NCBI GenBank assembly: GCA_029936705.1
Contig: JAPYSD010000015.1
Span: 1-19,337, forward strand
Origin: Croceicoccus sp.
GTDB taxonomy: Bacteria; Pseudomonadota; Alphaproteobacteria; Sphingomonadales; Sphingomonadaceae
Length of the DNA stretch: 19,337 nt
Reading direction: 5' to 3'
The notes beneath the pieces are model-generated. The model was given only the letters and a program-made list of their open reading frames with translations. It did no database searches and was not told the DNA's origin. Of this stretch, positions 1 to 7,553 are shown piece after piece. The first letter of the stretch is position 1. Each line of letters opens with the position of its first letter. A program made the position numbers and the translations under genes.

Positions 1-234
1 GAATTGACCAATATCACATCTGGTAATCAACCCGAGCGGAATTCCAAAGGGCATGCCGTCCGACCTTATACGCCGGCCAGGCATTTAGGATCAGTCGCCA
101 AAGCCCACTTGACCGCAGATAAACGCGGGGCGCATGAGGCAGGCCGCTGCCCTTTCAGTCTCGTGCCGGCGATCGCGAAGATGCACCCTGCCCCCTCGCG
201 CGCAGGTTGGCCTTGTTTTCAAAGTTAGAGAGTT
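1..234. other. Upstream region of the amino-acid permease, no gene seen
   Basis: The short open frames here overlap on both strands and have no recognisable protein features. A TTGACC at 4-9 resembles a -35 element, but no convincing -10 sits at the right distance. An AGAGAG at 227-232 may be the ribosome binding site of the permease. The region probably carries the permease promoter, but I cannot place it. Confidence 0.4.
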
Positions 235-1599
235 GTGAACGAGATGAAACACGAGGGACATGCGGCATCGACCGGGACCCAAAGCAGCAAGAGCGAATCT
301 GCCATAAGTCTCGCCGGTGGCGTGGCTATGGGCACGGGGGTCATGATCGGCGCCGGAATATTTGCCCTAACCGGTCAGATCGCACAGTTGGCCGGGCCGC
401 TGTTCCCGCTTTCCTTCGTCGTGGGAGCTATCGTGACGGCGCTTGCGGCCTATAGTTACATCAAAATGTCGAACGCCTGGCCATCGTCTGGCGGCATCGC
501 GATGATCTTGCAAAAGGCCTATGGTCCGGGCGTCGTGGCGGCCTCTGCCTCACTGCTCATGGCGCTCTCGATGGTGATCAATGAAAGCCTGGTAGCCCGT
601 ACCTTCGCTGCTTACGCCCTGCGTCCGTTCGGCCAAGAGGAGAATGCCCTTTTCCTGTCTATACTCGCGCTAGCTCTGATCGTCTTCGCCTACTTCGTAA
701 ATGCGTCCGGCAATCGTTCGGTGAGCGGCTTTTCGCTCATCATGTCCGTGATCAAGGTCGGCGGCATCGTCGTTTTCGCAGTGGCGGCGATCTGGGCGAG
801 CGGTTTCTTTTCTGGCGCTTTTTCCGAAGACATTTCGCAAACCGGTGGCGGCGCATTTCTGGCATCGGTGGCATTTTCCATCCTCGCCTTCAAAGGCTTC
901 ACGACCATTACGAACAGTGGCGGCGATATTGTTGATCCGCATCGCAATGTTGGTCGCACGATCGTCATCTCGATTGTCATCTGCGTGGTGACGTACCTGC
1001 TCGTGGCACTGGCTGTCGGAGCAAGCCTGACGATTGGCGAGATTGCCCAAGCGCGCGATTATTCTCTGGCCGCCGCCGCCAGACCGGCGCTGGGTCAACT
1101 GGGCTTCTGGTTCACCATCATCATTGCACTATCGGCAACTACCTCGGGGGTGATCGCCAGCGTGTTCGCGGTCTCGCGCATGCTGGCGATGCTGACTGAC
1201 ATGAAGATGATCCCGCACAGTCATTTTGGCATGAAAGGCGGAATACGAAGCCATATGCTGGTCTACACGGTCGTGGTAGCCGGCTCGCTAGCGGTGCTGT
1301 TCGATCTGTCGCGCATCGCTTCCCTCGGGGCGTTTTTCTATCTGGTCATGGACATGCTGGTGCATTGGGGTGTCTACCGGCACCTACGAAAGGAGATCGC
1401 TGCAAAAAGCTCCGTTCTGCTCGCCGCGATTGCAGCCGACGGTGTTGTTCTTGCTGCCTTTACTGCCACCAAACTCGACACCGACCCGCTTATTGTTGGC
1501 ATCGCTGCGGCCCTCATCGCCGCTGTTTTTGCTCTTGAAGCTCTCTTCCTGCGTCGAATAGGCAGAAAGGATGAGAAACCCGGGTCGAAACTAAGGTGA
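235..1599 (+). CDS. APC-superfamily amino-acid permease
   Basis: An integral inner-membrane transporter of 454 residues, the usual size for a 12-helix APC permease, probably importing or exchanging an amino acid or related amine. After a polar N-terminal stretch of about 25 residues comes the first-helix signature GTGVMIGAGIF (residues 33-43), the broken-helix substrate-binding motif of the family. Hydrophobic helices follow almost to the end, closing with a basic tail (about 440-454). The start shown is GTG at 235; an in-frame ATG at 244 is equally possible, because AGAGAG (227-232) is only 2 bases from the GTG but 11 from the ATG. The stop codon overlaps a GTG at 1596, the start of a short open frame treated separately. 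The substrate cannot be read from the sequence. The family call is strong. Confidence 0.88.
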   Translation: MNEMKHEGHAASTGTQSSKSESAISLAGGVAMGTGVMIGAGIFALTGQIAQLAGPLFPLSFVVGAIVTALAAYSYIKMSNAWPSSGGIAMILQKAYGPGVVAASASLLMALSMVINESLVARTFAAYALRPFGQEENALFLSILALALIVFAYFVNASGNRSVSGFSLIMSVIKVGGIVVFAVAAIWASGFFSGAFSEDISQTGGGAFLASVAFSILAFKGFTTITNSGGDIVDPHRNVGRTIVISIVICVVTYLLVALAVGASLTIGEIAQARDYSLAAAARPALGQLGFWFTIIIALSATTSGVIASVFAVSRMLAMLTDMKMIPHSHFGMKGGIRSHMLVYTVVVAGSLAVLFDLSRIASLGAFFYLVMDMLVHWGVYRHLRKEIAAKSSVLLAAIAADGVVLAAFTATKLDTDPLIVGIAAALIAAVFALEALFLRRIGRKDEKPGSKLR

Positions 1600-1874
1600 A
1601 ATCCACCACCGGCCCGGATGACGAGACGCGGCTGATCCCCGATGAAGCACGCATCTTTTTATTAGATGGTGATGGGCTCCAAGTTCATCCCCGCTGCCTC
1701 CGAAGCGGCCGACTTGCTTGATGCGCCGCTCGAGGTTTTATCGGCCATGCGTGATCGGCAAGGATGCACTGCTGTCCGGCTCCAAGCTTCAGGATGCGCT
1801 GGCTCTCACCTCCCGCGGTTTCAGGTATCCGCCCGTCTTGATAGATTGCTTCCTCAATCCAGGAGTTTCGACAT
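1596..1874 (+). other. Gap with short overlapping open frames, possibly a decayed gene
   Basis: A 41-codon frame (1596-1721) starts with GTG overlapping the permease stop. A second frame starts at ATG 1721, overlapping the first one's stop, and runs to 1921, into the next gene. Both use fairly GC-rich third positions, but neither has a clear ribosome binding site and I recognise neither peptide. They could be pieces of one frameshifted gene or chance frames. AGGAG at 1861-1865 belongs to the gene starting at 1875. Confidence 0.2.
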
Positions 1875-2213
1875 ATGACAGAGCAAAAGAAGAGCGCCGC
1901 GGTTTCGCGATGGGAAGATGAGGGCGGGGCCACGCCGTGCGGCCCTCAGGAAGCTTTGGCAGCAGCTTGCGACGAATGGGATATTCCCGCACTTTCCGAT
2001 GCCGAGATCATCCAGCTGCGCATCCGGGTAATCGCATTGGAAAATATTGTGCTAAGTGTGCTAGCCAAAGCCACTGACGAACAACTGACGCAAATTGGCG
2101 AGATGGCGGAATTCATCACCCCGCGTCCCGGTGCCAGGCAACATCCCCTCACCATTCATGCCGCGTCCCAGATGACCCAGCTCGTGGAGCGCGCCAAACA
2201 TTTTCGATCGTAA
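1875..2213 (+). CDS. Small hypothetical protein
   Basis: A 112-residue soluble protein with no signal peptide or membrane segment and no family I recognise. The start at ATG 1875 is well supported: AGGAG at 1861-1865 lies 9 bases upstream. The N-terminal third is polar and rich in Ala, Glu and Gly. The middle (about residues 40-75) is a likely amphipathic helix with regular Leu/Ile/Val spacing, including the run LRIRVIALENIVLSVLAKAT, which could form a short coiled coil or dimer interface. The C-terminal part again looks helical and ends in a basic tail (KHFRS). It is followed by about 110 bases without a gene and then the end of the aidB remnant on the other strand. It is probably a real gene; the function is unknown. 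Confidence 0.6.
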   Translation: MTEQKKSAAVSRWEDEGGATPCGPQEALAAACDEWDIPALSDAEIIQLRIRVIALENIVLSVLAKATDEQLTQIGEMAEFITPRPGARQHPLTIHAASQMTQLVERAKHFRS

Positions 2214-2322
2214 GGATACGAGCGCAATCTGCTAGCCAATCACATCAAATTCGTGCGGTGCGCAAGCAAGAATCGCGGCCAGTTTGCGCTCGGGTCACAG
2301 GAAGCCCTTTGGCAGTCTATCG

Positions 2323-2919
2323 CTAAAGTAGCGGTAGCGCTCTTTGTGTCAGACGATTCGCTGCAACTTGTTCGGTAAAAGCCCCGTAAGCAAGGCGCGA
2401 TCCCTCCGCGGGGAGGCGAACCGCGCAAAATCCCTCCAGGACTTCATTGGGTCCATCCCGCAGGGCCGCGGCTTGCAGTCCAAGCGCGGTATCTTCGACG
2501 AAGGCGCGCGCCGTCGATTCCGTAATCGCGTCCTTGACGGACCATCTCTCCCAGCGGACGATATGTTCGTTCAGGCGATTGTTTGCGCCGCGCGCGGCAC
2601 CGAATTCCGCGATCCCCATCTGCATCAGAGCGTGATAGGCGGGGTGGAACTCAACTTCGTCCAGGCGCTGACCGAAGCGGTCAAAACCTTTAAGGGTTGG
2701 CGGGTTCTCATTGGCGAGCCTACCAAGCTCCAGCGTCTCGGCCCGGCCCACCAGTTCGCCGAAGGCGCCCAGACGGTCCTTGTGCAGCCCCGCTCCAGAA
2801 CCGGATACACCATCCTGAATTGCCCGGTCGGCGTCAAAAGCATTGAAATCGACGAGCGGCGGCGGCTGATTGCTGACCTCGTGGGTTTCGAGTGCTGTAA
2901 GGGGACGATAGGGTACCAT
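2323..2919 (-). pseudogene. aidB: aidB remnant with a large in-frame internal deletion
   Basis: AidB is a flavoprotein of the acyl-CoA dehydrogenase superfamily induced in the adaptive response to alkylation damage; the E. coli protein is about 541 residues. From ATG 2919 this frame gives only 198. The N-terminal part is typical AidB: NQPPPL, then AETLELGRLANENPP and DEVEFHPAYHALM (2758-2623). The C-terminal part (from about GAARGAN, near 2600, to the stop) resembles the far C-terminus of AidB, including FVEDTALGLQ and FCAVRL. The roughly 340 residues between, which hold the flavin-binding and acyl-CoA dehydrogenase core, are missing, yet the frame is kept. The join lies near 2600-2607, at an E-F pair encoded by GAATTC. 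The frame is open upstream to 3072, but family similarity starts near 2919. No good ribosome binding site is seen. A flavoenzyme function is not expected. The family alignment is from memory. Confidence 0.8.
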
Positions 2920-3056
2920 GACAACAAATGTGCATCTCGCGCGAGCGGTCATCAAGGTCGGATTTCGCATCTGTGCTTGCCGACCAATGTTGTTGAAATA
3001 TTCCAGGAGCCGCCGCGTCCTTGGAGATAACCCCCAAAATGCCGCCAGGAGACCCG
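2920..3056. promoter_or_regulatory. Divergent intergenic region between aidB remnant and ATP-grasp gene
   Basis: This 137-base region separates the start of the aidB remnant (leftward) from the ATP-grasp-like gene (rightward), so promoters for both would be expected here. The AGGAGA at 3047-3052 is the ribosome binding site for the ATG at 3057. I could not identify confident -35/-10 elements or an Ada-type operator. Confidence 0.35.
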
Positions 3057-4325
3057 ATGCAAGACAAGTCAAAAGCGCTCCAGGCGGCGCTACGTGCCAA
3101 TTCCGTGTGTTCCTGCATTACGCTCGACCGGGACATGCTCGAGGCCACATTGAACAGCCAGACCGGACGTGAAGGTTTCGGGGAGCAGTTGGCGATCTCG
3201 CACCCGCACCTGTTCGCGAACTCGCCGGTGTTTATCGCGCCGGAGACAGTGACGATGATGGTACGCGTCGTCACGGCGGTGGAGACCGCCGCAGCCCTCG
3301 CGCAATATGGTGAGGCGGTGCAGAAGTGGGCACCGCCCAGCTCCGCCCCCGATCTGGGACCTGCCGGTGCGCTGATGGGGTATGACTTTCATCTTTCCGA
3401 ATCCGGACCGGTTCTGATCGAGATCAATACCAATGCCGGGGGCGCGTTCCTCAACGCAGCCCTCGCCAGGGCGCAGCGTGCCTGCTGCTTCGGCTCCGAT
3501 GGCTCGAATGGATCAGTGGAGGATTTTGGACCGGCGATTGCGAGAATGTTTCGCAGCGAGTGGTTACGCCAGGGCCGCACTGGGACACCCGAGACCATTG
3601 CGATCGTCGATGACGCGCCCCTTGATCAGCATCTCTATCCGGAGTTTCTGCTCGCCAAGGCAGCGCTCGAGCGTCAGGGAATTTCGGCGGTCATCGCGGA
3701 TCCAACGGCTTTTGAGGCTTCCGGCGGTGAACTTTTTGCGGATGGCTGCAAGATCGATCTGGTGTACAATCGTCTCGTCGACTTTACCTTGGAAGAGCCG
3801 GATCATTCCGTCCTCAAGGACGCTTATCTGAATAATCTGGCAGTGGTCACGCCCAACCCATACGTCCACGCCATGCTGGCCGATAAGCGAAACCTCTCGC
3901 TCTTGAGCGACCCCGCGCTCCTGACCCGCTGGGGCCTGGCAAAAGAGCAGACTGAGGTTCTTGCGACGACTATTCCCGCTACCACTCTGGTAACACCTGA
4001 TAACGCCGCGTCGCTTTGGGCGGAACGTCGGCATCTCTTCTTCAAGCCGGCGCAGGGATATGGCAGCAAAGCCGCCTATCGCGGTGCCAAGCTCACCCGC
4101 AGCGTCTGGTCACAGATCCGGGACGGTGACTATATCGCCCAGCAATACGCGCCGCCGAGTCTTCGCAAGGTCAAGTATGATGGAGAGGCTGTGGACCTCA
4201 AGGTCGATGTGAGGCTCTATACCTACGCTGGTTCCGTATTGTTGAAGGCGGCGCGGCTATACAGGGGGCAGACGACCAACATGCGCACACCGGGTGGCGG
4301 TTTTGCGCCAGTCCTGGAAGTCTGA
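3057..4325 (+). CDS. ATP-grasp-like enzyme of unknown product
   Basis: A soluble 422-residue protein. The start at ATG 3057 is preferred over an upstream start at 3021 because AGGAGA (3047-3052) lies just before it. An N-terminal lobe contains GYDFHLSESGPVLIEINTNAGG (108-129, here split as GYDFHLSESG and PVLIEINTNAGG), reminiscent of the metal-binding E-x-N of ATP-grasp enzymes. Further on are NPYVHAMLADKRN (267-279), HLFFKPAQGYGSK (326-338), whose lysine and Gly-rich loop look like the ATP-binding part, GDYIAQQY (357-364) and RLYRGQTTNMRTPGGG (400-415). The order, with the E-x-N element early, suggests a circularly permuted or glutathionylspermidine-synthase-like ATP-grasp. Such enzymes join a carboxylate to an amine or thiol using ATP. 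The substrates are unknown. It is divergent from the aidB remnant. The family call is moderate. Confidence 0.6.
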   Translation: MQDKSKALQAALRANSVCSCITLDRDMLEATLNSQTGREGFGEQLAISHPHLFANSPVFIAPETVTMMVRVVTAVETAAALAQYGEAVQKWAPPSSAPDLGPAGALMGYDFHLSESGPVLIEINTNAGGAFLNAALARAQRACCFGSDGSNGSVEDFGPAIARMFRSEWLRQGRTGTPETIAIVDDAPLDQHLYPEFLLAKAALERQGISAVIADPTAFEASGGELFADGCKIDLVYNRLVDFTLEEPDHSVLKDAYLNNLAVVTPNPYVHAMLADKRNLSLLSDPALLTRWGLAKEQTEVLATTIPATTLVTPDNAASLWAERRHLFFKPAQGYGSKAAYRGAKLTRSVWSQIRDGDYIAQQYAPPSLRKVKYDGEAVDLKVDVRLYTYAGSVLLKAARLYRGQTTNMRTPGGGFAPVLEV

Positions 4326-4648
4326 ATTTTCACTGAATCCTCTTCGTGCTCGCAAGTTGTGATGTTCGCTCGGGAAGGCTTCCGGCTGTTCGGATGGGTA
4401 TGAGCGGCCATACCCGCCCGCTCGCTACGCGTGTTGGCCCCGGCAGCGGCATTTCGACAGCGAGCGATGAGTGGGAGTTCGGCCCTCGGTAAGGGATCCC
4501 GTGCCCTTGTCAAAAGCGGCGTCTCGAAGGTCCACAGCGCTGGACAGGGACGGTGTGTAAGATCGGATCGAGTGAAACGTCAAAGACAACAAGGAGTGCT
4601 TTTTGATCCAGCGCAAGCGCTCGATTGCAACCGGACCAGGATGATCAG
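4326..4648 (+). promoter_or_regulatory. 323-base leader region before the universal stress gene
   Basis: No convincing gene. A perfect inverted repeat lies at 4396-4415 (listed separately). Near the right end, AAGGAG (4591-4596) sits 6 bases before a TTG at 4603 that opens a 13-codon frame ending at TGA 4642-4644, just before the next gene's ATG at 4649; this could be a short leader peptide. The TTTTT just before it does not follow a good hairpin. The stress-gene promoter probably lies here but cannot be placed; I looked for a GGAAC-type general stress element and did not find one. Confidence 0.35.
4396..4415. terminator. Hairpin 70 bases after the ATP-grasp gene
   Basis: GGGTATG (4396-4402) and CATACCC (4409-4415) form a perfect 7-base-pair stem around the 6-base loop AGCGGC. 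No T-run follows on either strand, so it is at best a Rho-assisted 3' end or RNA-stabilising hairpin. An operator is an alternative. Confidence 0.35.
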
Positions 4649-5464
4649 ATGAAGTCGGTTTTGCTCCACATAAACCAGGATCCTGGCCAGGCCGCACGGT
4701 TAGCTGCTGCCATGGAAGTCGTTCGCGCCCACAACGGGCAGCTGATCTGTTTGCAGGCAACCCCTCTCGATGCGTATTTCTTTGTCGGCGATCCGTTTGG
4801 AGGGTCATACGTTCCTTCCGGCATCTTCGAGACTTTTCGCCAAAACGAGAAACTTGAACAGGTGCGGATCGAAGATACGCTCAAACGGGAGGGAATCGAT
4901 TGGCAATGGCTTCACGCCGAGGGATCAGCGGCTCAGACCATCATCGAACACGCGAAGTTTGCCGACCTCGTCGTTCTAAGCCAACCCGAAGAGAAGGAAA
5001 CAATTCTCCCGCGCAGGGCGCCGCTCGCCGCCGACGTGGCGCTCCATGTTCAATCGCCCGTACTACTCGTGCCGGCTGCCGGGCAACGCTTTACCAACAG
5101 CAGTGCTGCCATGATCGCCTGGAATGGCTCCCCAGAAGCTGCCAACGCCATCCGGCAGAGCCGTTCGCTTCTGCGCGCCGCGCCCAAATTGCATATCGTA
5201 AGTGTCAGCGAGAAGGGGGAGAAACCTTCTTTGGACGATGTCCGCAATTATCTGGCGCGATATGGTGTCACCGCCGAAAGTCATGATTGGCCGCTCGACG
5301 GAGACACCGTGGCCAATGCGCTCATTGCGGCCGCAGCGAGTCTCGAAGCAGAATATATCGTGCTCGGTGCCTATGGCCATTCACGACTCCGCGAAACTGT
5401 TCTGGGCGGCGTCACCCAGGATCTTATCACGACGAGCCCCGTTCCGCTGATTCTCGCGCACTGA
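4649..5464 (+). CDS. Universal stress protein with two Usp domains
   Basis: A cytoplasmic 271-residue protein made of two tandem Usp folds, against about 140 residues for single-domain Usp. Domain 1 (1-142) begins MKSVLLHINQD and ends in the beta strand SPVLLVPA; it lacks the nucleotide-binding glycines. Domain 2 (about 150-271) carries the family's ATP-binding pattern Gly-2x-Gly-9x-Gly at G240, G243 and G253, within VLGAYGHSRL and VLGGVT, and ends SPVPLILAH. Tandem Usp proteins with one degenerate domain are common and typically bind ATP under stress or growth arrest. The ATG at 4649 has AGG (4638-4640) 8 bases upstream and matches the usual Usp N-terminus; a TTG at 4625 is a weaker alternative. 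manA follows 87 bases downstream on the same strand. Confidence 0.9.
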   Translation: MKSVLLHINQDPGQAARLAAAMEVVRAHNGQLICLQATPLDAYFFVGDPFGGSYVPSGIFETFRQNEKLEQVRIEDTLKREGIDWQWLHAEGSAAQTIIEHAKFADLVVLSQPEEKETILPRRAPLAADVALHVQSPVLLVPAAGQRFTNSSAAMIAWNGSPEAANAIRQSRSLLRAAPKLHIVSVSEKGEKPSLDDVRNYLARYGVTAESHDWPLDGDTVANALIAAAASLEAEYIVLGAYGHSRLRETVLGGVTQDLITTSPVPLILAH

Positions 5465-5551
5465 TATGATCGGCGTACGGGCCCCGCGATATGCACATGG
5501 TTTCTCCTTACCAGCCCCTCAAGCAAGGGGTAGTCAAGGGAGGCGTCGGCA

Positions 5552-6391
5552 ATGACCCCTGTCCAGCTCGTTCCCCGCTCGGTGGCCAAGGTCTGGGGTC
5601 GCCGTCAGCCTGGCTTCGGATTTGCGCAGGCAGCAAGCGGCGACGATCCGATCGGTGAAATCTGGTTCGAAGAACCCGACCACCGCTCAGGCGCCCTTCT
5701 TGTCAAATACCTGTTTACGAGCGAGCGGCTCTCTGTCCAGGTCCATCCAGACGATGCCGAAGCGCGAGCGCTCGGACATCCGAGGGGCAAAGACGAATGC
5801 TGGGTGATCCTGAAGGCTGAGCCGGGTGCGCAGATCGGCCTGGGGCTGAAGGCAGTTGTCGCCATCGACACCCTGCGCCTCGCAGCGCTCGATGGAACCA
5901 TAGAGACGATGCTTGACTGGCGCGAGGTGAGCCCCGGCGACGTCTACTATCTGCCCGCAGGAACCATCCACGCGATCGGTGCGGGAATTACCCTCATCGA
6001 GATCCAGCAAAATGTCGATCTTACCTACAGGATGTACGATTATGGCCGTCCGCGCGCCCTCCATTTGGAAGCAGCGCTGCGCGTGGCACGCCCCGAACCC
6101 TGGCAGGCTCTCACACAACCATACGTTCTTGCCGATGCTCGCCGGATAGTCGCCGAAGGACATAAATTCGTGGTCGAGCAATGGAGCGGCGCTCGCGCCG
6201 GTACACTCGCGCCCGGCACAGCGGCATGGATTGTACCGCTTTCAGGACACGGACGTATAGGTGATGCCCCCGTGGAGCCGGGCCAGGCATGGCTGGCCGA
6301 TGAGCAGCATTCCCTCGACTACAATGGCGAACTGCTCGTTGCCTATCCGGGCAGCAAGGTGACTGAGGGCCTCTGGGTGTCGTCCCGTTGA
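5552..6391 (+). CDS. manA: Mannose-6-phosphate isomerase, class I
   Basis: A zinc-dependent cytoplasmic isomerase interconverting mannose-6-phosphate and fructose-6-phosphate. The 279 residues form the short bacterial type (Bacillus-like, about 300) rather than the about 390-residue E. coli type. Zinc ligands are visible in QVHPDD (63-68, H65), KDECW (80-84, E82) and AGTIHAIG (136-143, H140), with the catalytic-site stretch TYRMYDYGR (158-166) after IEIQQNVDL. The start at ATG 5552 is well supported by AAGGGAGG (5536-5543) 8 bases upstream. It could be read through from the stress gene, 87 bases upstream. It faces the exporter gene convergently with a 51-base gap. In this neighbourhood it would supply mannose-6-phosphate to the PMM-like protein at 13970-14731. 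Confidence 0.93.
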   Translation: MTPVQLVPRSVAKVWGRRQPGFGFAQAASGDDPIGEIWFEEPDHRSGALLVKYLFTSERLSVQVHPDDAEARALGHPRGKDECWVILKAEPGAQIGLGLKAVVAIDTLRLAALDGTIETMLDWREVSPGDVYYLPAGTIHAIGAGITLIEIQQNVDLTYRMYDYGRPRALHLEAALRVARPEPWQALTQPYVLADARRIVAEGHKFVVEQWSGARAGTLAPGTAAWIVPLSGHGRIGDAPVEPGQAWLADEQHSLDYNGELLVAYPGSKVTEGLWVSSR

Positions 6392-6442
6392 ATAAGCCGA
6401 ATTGAGCAGCGCAGTGCCCTATTATCAATCTTGCCAGCCACT

Positions 6443-7393
6443 TCACTTGGATCGGCATGCGGAACCCTGATCACGAACCGGGTCTCTATCGGGCTCGGCT
6501 TTCGTTCCTAGATAGACGCCTATGCCGGCGAGGACCACGCCGATCATCACCATGAGAGTGAGCGGCTCGGCGAAGAAAAGGGCTCCGATCGTAATGCCCA
6601 GAAACGGCACGAGAAAACTGAACACGTTCGCTTTTGAAAGAGGCATCGAGCGCAGAGTCGTTTGCCACAGCCAGAAGGCGAGTGCTGTCCCTGGAAGTGC
6701 AAGCCCTACGAGCGAAACTATGAAGCCCGGCGACCAGACGACAGCACGTGGATGTTCGGTCAGCACGGCGATTATCATCAGCGGAATGGCGCCGATCAGC
6801 AATTGAAGGCCCATCGCCATCGCCGCGTCGACCCGGTTGGCAAGCTTCCTGATTGCGACATTGCCAGCGGCAACACCGAGCGCGGCCAGGAGCACGTACA
6901 TCAGGCCAAGTCCGGTTGAGCGCTCGTTGCCGGCGAAGACCTGGGGGGCAGCGACGATGATGACGCCAAGAAAGCCGATCAGCAGGCCGGTCCATCCGCG
7001 CAACGCAAGGCGTTCCCCGATCAGGCCGTATGCGAGTACCGCGGCGAAGATGGGTTGGGTATTGGCCACGACGGTCGCCAGGCCGGGAGCGACAAATTCG
7101 GCTGCATGGAACATCCCGAAGTAACCCAATCCGGTCATGCCAAGTCCTGCAAGCGCGATCCACCCCCACTCCGCCCTGTCTTTCGGGAAGGGTTTGCCCA
7201 GGCAAAGCGCGACCAGAAGCAGCGCCGACCCTGCCGTAACGGCGCGAAGACTTGCGAAGGTCAGATGCGGGGCGAAATCGAGCCCGATCGTGATCAGCGG
7301 GTAGCATGAGGCCCAAAGGACCATCACGAGAATGGCAGACAGCCTCGGCGGAATCAAAGCGTCATCGACCGGACGGTGTTCAGGGTATTGCAT
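6443..7393 (-). CDS. EamA/DMT-family transporter
   Basis: An integral inner-membrane protein of 316 residues with about ten hydrophobic helices in two EamA repeats, the normal size and layout for drug/metabolite-superfamily exporters. Repeat 1 begins LSAILVMVLWASCYPLI (18-34) and contains ANTQPIFAAVLAYGLIGE, the usual helix 4/5 signature with its terminal Glu. Repeat 2 contains the equivalent VFSFLVPFLGITIGALFF followed by Ala-Glu. The C-terminal tail is charged. I chose ATG 7393 because the upstream extension to 7474 is not membrane-like and contains the inverted repeat at 7415-7431; the ribosome binding site is weak. The substrate is unknown; family members export amino acids, nucleosides or metabolites. 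It lies downstream of the GH130 gene on the same strand, 160 bases away. Confidence 0.87.
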   Translation of the reverse strand: MQYPEHRPVDDALIPPRLSAILVMVLWASCYPLITIGLDFAPHLTFASLRAVTAGSALLLVALCLGKPFPKDRAEWGWIALAGLGMTGLGYFGMFHAAEFVAPGLATVVANTQPIFAAVLAYGLIGERLALRGWTGLLIGFLGVIIVAAPQVFAGNERSTGLGLMYVLLAALGVAAGNVAIRKLANRVDAAMAMGLQLLIGAIPLMIIAVLTEHPRAVVWSPGFIVSLVGLALPGTALAFWLWQTTLRSMPLSKANVFSFLVPFLGITIGALFFAEPLTLMVMIGVVLAGIGVYLGTKAEPDRDPVRDQGSACRSK

Positions 7394-7414
7394 CGCCGCA
7401 CAGGATACAGAGCT

Positions 7415-7431
7415 ACCCCCACATTGGGGGT
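7415..7431. promoter_or_regulatory. Perfect inverted repeat upstream of the DMT transporter
   Basis: ACCCCCA (7415-7421), CAT spacer, TGGGGGT (7425-7431): a 7-base perfect dyad, 22-38 bases upstream of the proposed transporter start at 7393. No T-run follows on the minus strand. The position fits an operator or a 5'-leader hairpin near the ribosome binding site better than a terminator. Confidence 0.35.
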
Positions 7432-7553
7432 CCTCTTTGGGTACGCGCAAACCGCATCCGCGGTGCAGCAGCACGCTGCTGGCCCAAATTCGATCGTCTG
7501 GAATCCACCGCTTGTCCTGCGCTCAGCGCCAACCAATACCAAAAAACCTGCCC

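Noticed and set aside
2602..2607. GAATTC at the aidB junction as proof of an engineered deletion
   Set aside because: The same hexamer occurs at least three more times in the window at unremarkable places, so coincidence is plausible; kept only as a caveat.
2344..3030. A 228-codon plus-strand frame opposite the aidB remnant
   Set aside because: The minus strand carries clear AidB motifs; the plus frame matches nothing and has no ribosome binding site.
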